From NCBI RefSeq assembly GCF_000223375.1, contig NC_017384.1:620001-684000 (forward strand): 64,000 nucleotides of DNA, in the 5' to 3' direction. Source of the stretch: Ketogulonicigenium vulgare WSH-001. Its GTDB lineage: Bacteria; Pseudomonadota; Alphaproteobacteria; Rhodobacterales; Rhodobacteraceae. A program made the position numbers and the translations under genes. Shown in pieces: positions 59,245 through 64,000 of the stretch. Each line of letters opens with the position of its first letter. The stretch's first letter is position 1. The notes below the pieces were generated by a model, which had not been told where the DNA came from, did no database searches, and worked only from the letters and a program-made list of their open reading frames with translations.

Positions 59245-61329
59245 GTGAAACCCACATTCCTTTTGCGGGCAACTGCCGCCATCATCCCGATGATGATCGC
59301 AGGTGCAGCGCATGCGCAGGATGGTTTCTACACCGCTGAACAAGTTCAACGCGGTCAGGAACTCTACGACGCACGCTGCTCGGTTTGCCACGCGAACAGC
59401 ATCCGTGACAGCTACCAAAATTCGACCGCCACCGCCGCGACGATCGTTGATGCGATGGTCCTGAATGGCATGCCGCTGGACAATCCCGGCGGTCTTCCGG
59501 CGCAGGATTATGTCGACATTGCCGGCTATATCCTGAACCACAACGGCATGGCGCTGGGTGACGAAGTCGTCGCTGGCACTGCCGCCGTTCAGGTCGCTGC
59601 CATCGGCGCCGACCCGGCAGATATTGCCCATGTCGTTTTGGAAGAAACCGCTGAAGCCGCGCCTGCGCGCGACTACTCGCCGGTGACCCCGGAAATGATC
59701 CTGAACCCCGATCCGTCCGAGTGGCTGCAATGGCGCCGCACGGTCGACAACCAAGGTCACAGCCCGCTGGACCTGATCAACCGCGATACCGTGGGCGAGT
59801 TGGAACTGGCCTGGACCTATCCGATGGGTGTCCCCGGTCTGCAAGAAGTTGCACCGATCGTTCACGACGGCATCATGTTCCTGGCGACAAACCAGAACAA
59901 CGTGATGGCTGTTGACGCCGTCACCGGCGACACGATCTGGATGTACACCCACACCCGTCCCGAATTCGAGGGCGCATACCACGGTCGTCAGGCCGAGCGT
60001 CAAAAGAACTCGGTCGCGCTGTGGCAAGACAGCGTCATCCTGACCACTGTTGACGGTCGTCTGATGTCGCTGGACGCGCTGTCGGGCCAAGTCGAATGGG
60101 ACGTTCAGGTCCACGACTGGGAAAAGGGCTACAGCTATACCGCCGGTCCCCTGGTTGTTGACGGCAAGATCTTCAGCGGCATCTCGGGCTGCTCGATCGC
60201 TGGCACCAATGGCGGCTGCTTTATCACCGCGCATGATGCCGACACCGGCGAAGAAATCTGGCGCTTTAACACCATCGACGATCCGAACAACCCGCTGGTT
60301 GACGAATCGTGGGGTGGCGTTCCGGCTGAAAACCGTTGGGGTGCAACCCCTTGGGCAACCGGTTCGTATGATGCAGAACTGAATATGGTCTTCTTCGGCA
60401 CCGGTATGCCGATCCCCTATTCGGAACTGACCCGTGGTACCGGCGAGGGTTCGGCCCTCTACACCAACTCGACCCTGGCGATCGACGCCGACACGGGCGA
60501 GCTGAAGTGGTACTACCAGCACATGCCGCGCGATAACTTCGACCTTGACTCGCCGTTCGAGCGGATCATCATCGAAGAAGAAATCGACGGCGAGATGCGC
60601 AAGCTGGTCGTCACGACGCCCGGTAAAAACGGCATCACCTTTGCGCTGGACGCGGCAACCGGTGAATTCATCTGGTCGAAAGAAACCATCTACCAGAACG
60701 TCATCGAAAGCATCGACCAAGAGACCGGTGAGATCACGCTGAACCTCGACACCATCCCGACCGAGATTGGTGAAGAAAAGCTGTTCTGCCCGACCTTCAA
60801 CGGTGGTCGTCTGTGGCAAGCAACGGCTTACAGCCCCGACACTGGCATGTTCTACCTGCCGGCTGCCAACATCTGCCAAACGATCACGCCGCTGGCATTT
60901 GAACTGGCACCGACCGGTGAATCGATGGGTCTGGCCCAAACCGGCCCGCAGCAACTGGCACCCGGCCATGATAACGTCGGCTCGCTGTTTGCGCTGAACG
61001 TTCTGGACGGCTCGGACGCCTTCGAAGTCGAGCAGCCCGCACGCTTCTCGTCCTCGGTTCTGGCCACCGGTGGCGGCCTGATCTTCGTCGGTGACGCAAA
61101 CCGTTACGTCTATGCGATGAACGACGAGACCGGTGAAGTGCTGTGGACCCAGCGTCTGCACGCACCGATCGGTGGTTACCCGATGACCTACGAGATTGAC
61201 GGCATCCAATATGTCGCCATCCCGGCTGGCCAATCGGCAACCACGCAAGTTGCGCTGACCCCTGGCATGAGCATTCCGCCGATCACCGGTGCGAACATGG
61301 TCTATGTCTATCGTCTGACCGCTGAATAA
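59245..61329 (+). CDS. PQQ-dependent quinohemoprotein dehydrogenase with N-terminal cytochrome c
   Basis: 694 residues from GTG 59245. Signal peptide cleaved near AHA-Q (24/25). A cytochrome c domain follows: heme motif Cys45-Ser-Val-Cys-His49 and a probable axial Met near 71-76. From about residue 131 the eight-bladed PQQ propeller begins (PSEWLQWRRTVDNQGHSP), with repeated W-motif blades such as DADTGEEIW and DAATGEFIW. The active-site Asp is probably Asp433 in PRDNFDLD, with a second Asp at 435. Cys316 and Cys325 replace the vicinal-Cys pair of methanol dehydrogenase, and the usual Glu and Asn metal ligands are not seen. It probably oxidises an alcohol or sugar in the periplasm and passes electrons to its own heme; the substrate is unknown. 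Confidence 0.92.
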   Translation: MKPTFLLRATAAIIPMMIAGAAHAQDGFYTAEQVQRGQELYDARCSVCHANSIRDSYQNSTATAATIVDAMVLNGMPLDNPGGLPAQDYVDIAGYILNHNGMALGDEVVAGTAAVQVAAIGADPADIAHVVLEETAEAAPARDYSPVTPEMILNPDPSEWLQWRRTVDNQGHSPLDLINRDTVGELELAWTYPMGVPGLQEVAPIVHDGIMFLATNQNNVMAVDAVTGDTIWMYTHTRPEFEGAYHGRQAERQKNSVALWQDSVILTTVDGRLMSLDALSGQVEWDVQVHDWEKGYSYTAGPLVVDGKIFSGISGCSIAGTNGGCFITAHDADTGEEIWRFNTIDDPNNPLVDESWGGVPAENRWGATPWATGSYDAELNMVFFGTGMPIPYSELTRGTGEGSALYTNSTLAIDADTGELKWYYQHMPRDNFDLDSPFERIIIEEEIDGEMRKLVVTTPGKNGITFALDAATGEFIWSKETIYQNVIESIDQETGEITLNLDTIPTEIGEEKLFCPTFNGGRLWQATAYSPDTGMFYLPAANICQTITPLAFELAPTGESMGLAQTGPQQLAPGHDNVGSLFALNVLDGSDAFEVEQPARFSSSVLATGGGLIFVGDANRYVYAMNDETGEVLWTQRLHAPIGGYPMTYEIDGIQYVAIPAGQSATTQVALTPGMSIPPITGANMVYVYRLTAE

Positions 61330-61339
61330 ATGAACCAAG

Positions 61340-61373
61340 CTGCACCGGCCCCAGGGCCGGTGCAGTTCTTTTT
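61340..61373 (+). terminator. Intrinsic terminator between quinohemoprotein and MoxJ-like gene
   Basis: CTGCACCGGCC (61340-61350) pairs with GGCCGGTGCAG (61355-61365) around a short loop, followed by TTCTTTTT. The next gene starts only 12 bases after it, so read-through or a separate promoter must feed that gene. Confidence 0.85.
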
Positions 61374-61384
61374 GGGATAAGCTT

Positions 61385-62221
61385 ATGCGTTTTTTCGTTT
61401 CTGCCGTCATCGCGCTGTGCCCGGCTTTCGCCTCGGCGCAGTTGATTGATCAGGTTGCCAATCCGCAATTGATGAACCCCAACATCCTGCCTTCGGGCAG
61501 TACGCTGCGGGCCTGTCATTACCGTAATTCACCCACCGCTGATCTGGACAGCGCCGTCGCTAGCGAGATCGCCGCGCGTCTGCTGATGCCCATCGAGGTG
61601 AATGAAATGCCCTCGGGTTATGGGATGGGCGGCGAATTCGCGGCCTCGGATATGCTGGTCGCGCTATCGGCCACTTGTGATGTGATTATGGGGATGGGCC
61701 TCGGCGTTATTCCCTATCCGCCCGAATTTACCGTCACGCGTCCCTATGCGACGCATTCCTTTACCTATCTGTCAAAAGATCCGGGCTTTACGCGCCTGAC
61801 CGATATTCCGGCGGATCGCCGCATCGGGCTAGAGCTTGCGTCCTATGGCGCCTATATCTTCCGCCAGTTCAACAGCCTGCGCCCGACCGATCAGCAATGG
61901 GGCTATCAGCCCTATGTCGACCATACGCTGCTGCTGACCCGCGTGCAGGACGGCAGCATTGCCACTGCCAGCATCTATGGCCCGGCCTGGCGCAAAATCG
62001 AACAAGAAGAGCCCGCGCTGCTCGAGGGGCTGCACGAGTTGGAACGGATGCCCGCCGTGAATGCGCAAATCGACATGGGTGCGATTGTCCTGAGCAATAA
62101 CACCTTCCTGCGCGGCGAGCTGGATGCGGCCATGACCGAGATGATCGGCGATGGCACGATCGCCGAATTGCTCGACCGCCTCGATTATACGCGGTTTGGA
62201 TCGACTGTGACTGCGCGATAA
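61385..62221 (+). CDS. Quinoprotein-dehydrogenase-associated binding protein (MoxJ-like)
   Basis: 278 residues with a signal peptide (FFVSAVIALCPAFASA, cleavage about residue 19). The mature part has the periplasmic binding-protein pattern STLRACHYRNSPTADLDSAVASEIAARL and VTRPYATHSFTYLSKDPGFTRLTDIPADRRIGLELAS, as in the quinoprotein-associated family of MxaJ/XoxJ. Such proteins accompany methanol dehydrogenases and may help maturation or electron transfer; direct ligand binding is not proven for them. It is directly downstream of the quinohemoprotein. Confidence 0.8.
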   Translation: MRFFVSAVIALCPAFASAQLIDQVANPQLMNPNILPSGSTLRACHYRNSPTADLDSAVASEIAARLLMPIEVNEMPSGYGMGGEFAASDMLVALSATCDVIMGMGLGVIPYPPEFTVTRPYATHSFTYLSKDPGFTRLTDIPADRRIGLELASYGAYIFRQFNSLRPTDQQWGYQPYVDHTLLLTRVQDGSIATASIYGPAWRKIEQEEPALLEGLHELERMPAVNAQIDMGAIVLSNNTFLRGELDAAMTEMIGDGTIAELLDRLDYTRFGSTVTAR

Positions 62222-62382
62222 ACGCGCAAAACACGGTGATTTGGCCCAGATCGCCAGCAGAATCTTCTCTTTTGGCTGATCGCCGCGCAGGGACACCGGT
62301 TTCTGCGCGGTTTTTCTTTGGCAAATGGCCCGTGCTGTATACACTGACCTTACACGTGACCGCCATTCGCAGGAGGTGACAA

Positions 62383-62610
62383 ATGGCAGACGGGTTTGAC
62401 CACCAAGATCGGGCCGAAACGCAATCGGCCTTTAACAGACTCTGGTCCTGGTTCGAGGCGAAAGCGGTACCCACCGCCCATGCCATTGATCCCTTGATCG
62501 GCTGGACGGGCGGGCTGGACGTGCTGTCCTTTGCGCATATGCAGCAGCCCATGACGGTTGCCTCGGCCCAAAGCGCGGCCGAGCGGCAGTTTCTGACCAA
62601 GACTTATTAA
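62383..62610 (+). CDS. Small protein of unknown function
   Basis: 75 residues, preceded by a perfect AGGAGGTGA ribosome site, so it is very probably translated. The sequence is soluble, Ala/Gln/Thr-rich with several Trp residues (NRLWSWFEAKAVPTAHAIDPLIGW) and no signal peptide. I recognise no family. It lies between the PQQ module and chpT (convergent with it). Confidence 0.7.
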   Translation: MADGFDHQDRAETQSAFNRLWSWFEAKAVPTAHAIDPLIGWTGGLDVLSFAHMQQPMTVASAQSAAERQFLTKTY

Positions 62611-62645
62611 GGTTTGGGGCTGGCGCCAGGCCGGCCCCAATGCCA

Positions 62646-63230
62646 TCAAAAGACGATGTCGATTGTCGTCGCGGTATGAACAAGGTTGATCTGGCGCCCC
62701 AGATCCGCCACGGCGGCTGCGACCAGCAGGAACTGCACATGCGACGGCTCGACCGGCTCGCGCGGGGCGAGGCCGGTGACGCAACCCCAAAGATGCGCGT
62801 TGAACCGCACCTCGCGCCCGCTGGCCTGTACCGACCATCCGCCATTGCCATGGGGACTGAACACAATCTCGCCGCCATAGGGCAGGCTGGCGTCGCAGCA
62901 CAGACCCAGCAGCGCCAGCACCTTGGCCTCGTTGCGCGGAACGGGTGTGGGGCTGTTATGTTTGTATTTGCCGCGCCCACCGGCTGAAACGCCCGCCAGC
63001 GTCGCCGCCCAATCGCGCGCGGTGACCGCCCCCGATCCCGCCGCGCCAAAGGCCAGACGCAGCATCTGCAGGCGGGCGGTGGCGCTTTTCACGCTGTCAC
63101 CAATCAGTTCCAACTCGGGCGAGGGGGCGACAAGGCCAAGCAGTTCCACCCCATTGCTGATCGCGCCCAGCGGGTTGAACAGATCGTGGCTGATACGCGA
63201 CGTCACCAAAGCTGTCAGATCAGCTTGCAT
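62646..63230 (-). CDS. chpT: Histidine phosphotransferase ChpT
   Basis: 194 residues from ATG 63230 (the frame opens with GTG at 63251). The phospho-accepting helix SRISHDLFNPLGAISNGVELLG matches ChpT. The C-terminal half resembles a histidine-kinase ATPase fold but lacks the nucleotide-binding N and G boxes. In Caulobacter ChpT relays phosphate from CckA to CtrA and CpdR; in Rhodobacteraceae the same relay controls motility and gene transfer agents. Divergent from the DUF3553 gene. Confidence 0.9.
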   Translation of the reverse strand: MQADLTALVTSRISHDLFNPLGAISNGVELLGLVAPSPELELIGDSVKSATARLQMLRLAFGAAGSGAVTARDWAATLAGVSAGGRGKYKHNSPTPVPRNEAKVLALLGLCCDASLPYGGEIVFSPHGNGGWSVQASGREVRFNAHLWGCVTGLAPREPVEPSHVQFLLVAAAVADLGRQINLVHTATTIDIVF

Positions 63231-63292
63231 TCGAAAGGCCCTTTCATTCACAACACAGAAAAACAGCGCTGTCGCGCCGGAAGGATAAACGG

Positions 63293-63472
63293 ATGATCGA
63301 CCTGAATGCGATGCTGGCCCCGGGCAATATCGTGCGCCACCCCGACCATCCCGAATGGGGTGAGGGGCAGGTGCAGTCCAATATCAGGGGCAAGATCACG
63401 GTGAATTTCCCCGAAGCTGGCAAACAAGTCATCGACGGCTCGCGGATATTTCTGGTTCTGGTGTCATTTTAG
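63293..63472 (+). CDS. DUF3553 small protein
   Basis: 59 residues from ATG 63293 with AAGGATAA upstream. The sequence LAPGNIVRHPDHPEWGEGQVQS followed by GKITVNFPEAGKQVI matches the DUF3553 family, a small SH3-like beta protein common in alphaproteobacteria. Function unknown. It is divergent from chpT with a gap of 62 bases. Confidence 0.8.
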   Translation: MIDLNAMLAPGNIVRHPDHPEWGEGQVQSNIRGKITVNFPEAGKQVIDGSRIFLVLVSF

Positions 63473-63743
63473 CATTCGCATCATCGTGCAGCACCTCTCG
63501 CATGATTGCGATAATAAAAATCTATCTACCTACAGTGACATAGAGGTAAGCGGTCCTGCAAGGCTAACTGTTACCCGCTAACAGCATCTTAACAATCGCG
63601 GGATCGGCGGTCTGACGTCATTGTCTGCTTGCCTTGGCCGGGGAAATTCTTTATCCGCCCCAGAGAATATGGCCTTTTTGGGCAGACCAAGGGGCGTGAA
63701 GGCGGGTCGTTCCGCCAGATATCGAAAGCTGAAGGACGCAAAA

Positions 63744-64000
63744 ATGCAGGTCACCGAGACCCTCAACGAAGGACTGAAGCGCGGCTATGCCATCACGGTG
63801 ACCGCTGCCGAACTGGACGCGAAGGTCCGTGAGAAGCTTGACGAAGCCGCGCCCGAAATCGAGATGAAGGGCTTTCGCAAGGGTAAAGTCCCCTTCGCGC
63901 TGCTGAAAAAGCAATTCGGCCCGCGCCTGCTCGGCGAAGCCATGCAAGAAGCTGTCGATGGCGCGATCAACGACCATCTGGCCGCCACCGGTGACCGTCC
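63744..64000 (+). CDS. tig: Trigger factor, 5' part
   Basis: The gene runs off the right edge; 85 residues are visible. It starts [32 protein letters not shown], and the ribosome-docking signature [17 protein letters not shown] is complete. GAAGGA precedes the ATG. Trigger factor binds nascent chains at the ribosome exit and has a peptidyl-prolyl isomerase domain, which lies outside the window. The 271 bases before it hold no gene that I can support. Confidence 0.95.
   Translation, partial: MQVTETLNEGLKRGYAITVTAAELDAKVREKLDEAAPEIEMKGFRKGKVPFALLKKQFGPRLLGEAMQEAVDGAINDHLAATGDR

Noticed and set aside
59203..61410. 735-codon minus-strand open frame opposite the quinohemoprotein
   Set aside because: It is a shadow of a highly codon-biased gene; the sequence lacks signal peptide, domains or a ribosome site.

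Overview
The window looks like chromosomal backbone of an alphaproteobacterium of the Rhodobacteraceae. The grounds are high GC (roughly 60 %), an H-NS protein of the HvrA type, ChpT, an RNase E with a large insertion in its S1 domain, an NDUFS4-like respiratory subunit, DctB/DctD, a LexA box of the alphaproteobacterial form GTTC-N7-GTTC, and the block trpG-trpD-(ung)-trpC-moaC-moeA-lexA. The PQQ-enzyme module at the right end would fit a sugar- or alcohol-oxidising member such as a Ketogulonicigenium-like strain, but that genus is only a guess.

Layout. 0-1.3 kb: end of a nucleoside/simple-sugar ABC transporter operon. 1.4-9.7 kb: VOC protein, SYLF lipoprotein, hemB, a small membrane protein, then mfd-cysS-squalene/phytoene-synthase-like. 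9.7-13.4 kb: cell-envelope genes (MepK-like endopeptidase divergent from an LdtD-type L,D-transpeptidase, then lpxD). 13.4-22.1 kb: IalB-like protein, HerA/DUF853 ATPase, xerD, an exported protein, aroK-aroB, ssb and a lytic transglycosylase. 22.1-24.1 kb: a GT61 and a pyruvyltransferase-like gene, more AT-rich than their surroundings. 24.4-31 kb: miaA, pyrH, purC-purS-purQ, dctB-dctD. 31.5-46.9 kb: rne, lexA, a tightly overlapping trp/moa operon carrying ung, a frameshifted YibQ-like gene, trpE, ppiD, an aminotransferase, gpt and fabI. 47-55.8 kb: pdxH, a double cold-shock protein overlapping a DUF192 gene, tRNA-Pro, gmd-fcl, an H-NS family gene, an NDUFS4-like gene, uvrB, tRNA-Ala and a GNAT gene. 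62.4-64 kb: a small protein, chpT, a DUF3553 protein and the start of tig.

The most distinctive region is 55.8-62.2 kb. A minus-strand operon encodes an ABC ATPase, an ABC-2 permease, a periplasmic binding protein and a membrane protein that looks like a site-2 protease (M50) with its active site lost. It is divergent from a plus-strand pair: a periplasmic PQQ dehydrogenase with an N-terminal cytochrome c domain and a MoxJ-like binding protein. The gene content resembles the ABC systems found beside PQQ alcohol dehydrogenases. The N-terminal position of the heme domain, the altered metal-site residues and the dead-protease-like partner make it the best candidate for an undescribed system here.

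Other points of interest are a DctD regulator without the sigma-54 contact loop, an orphan terminator suggesting a small RNA near 14.1 kb, ung inside the trp operon upstream of lexA, and a single-base frameshift in the yibQ-like gene. Starts were moved inward from the longest reading frame wherever a ribosome binding site or family start supported it.
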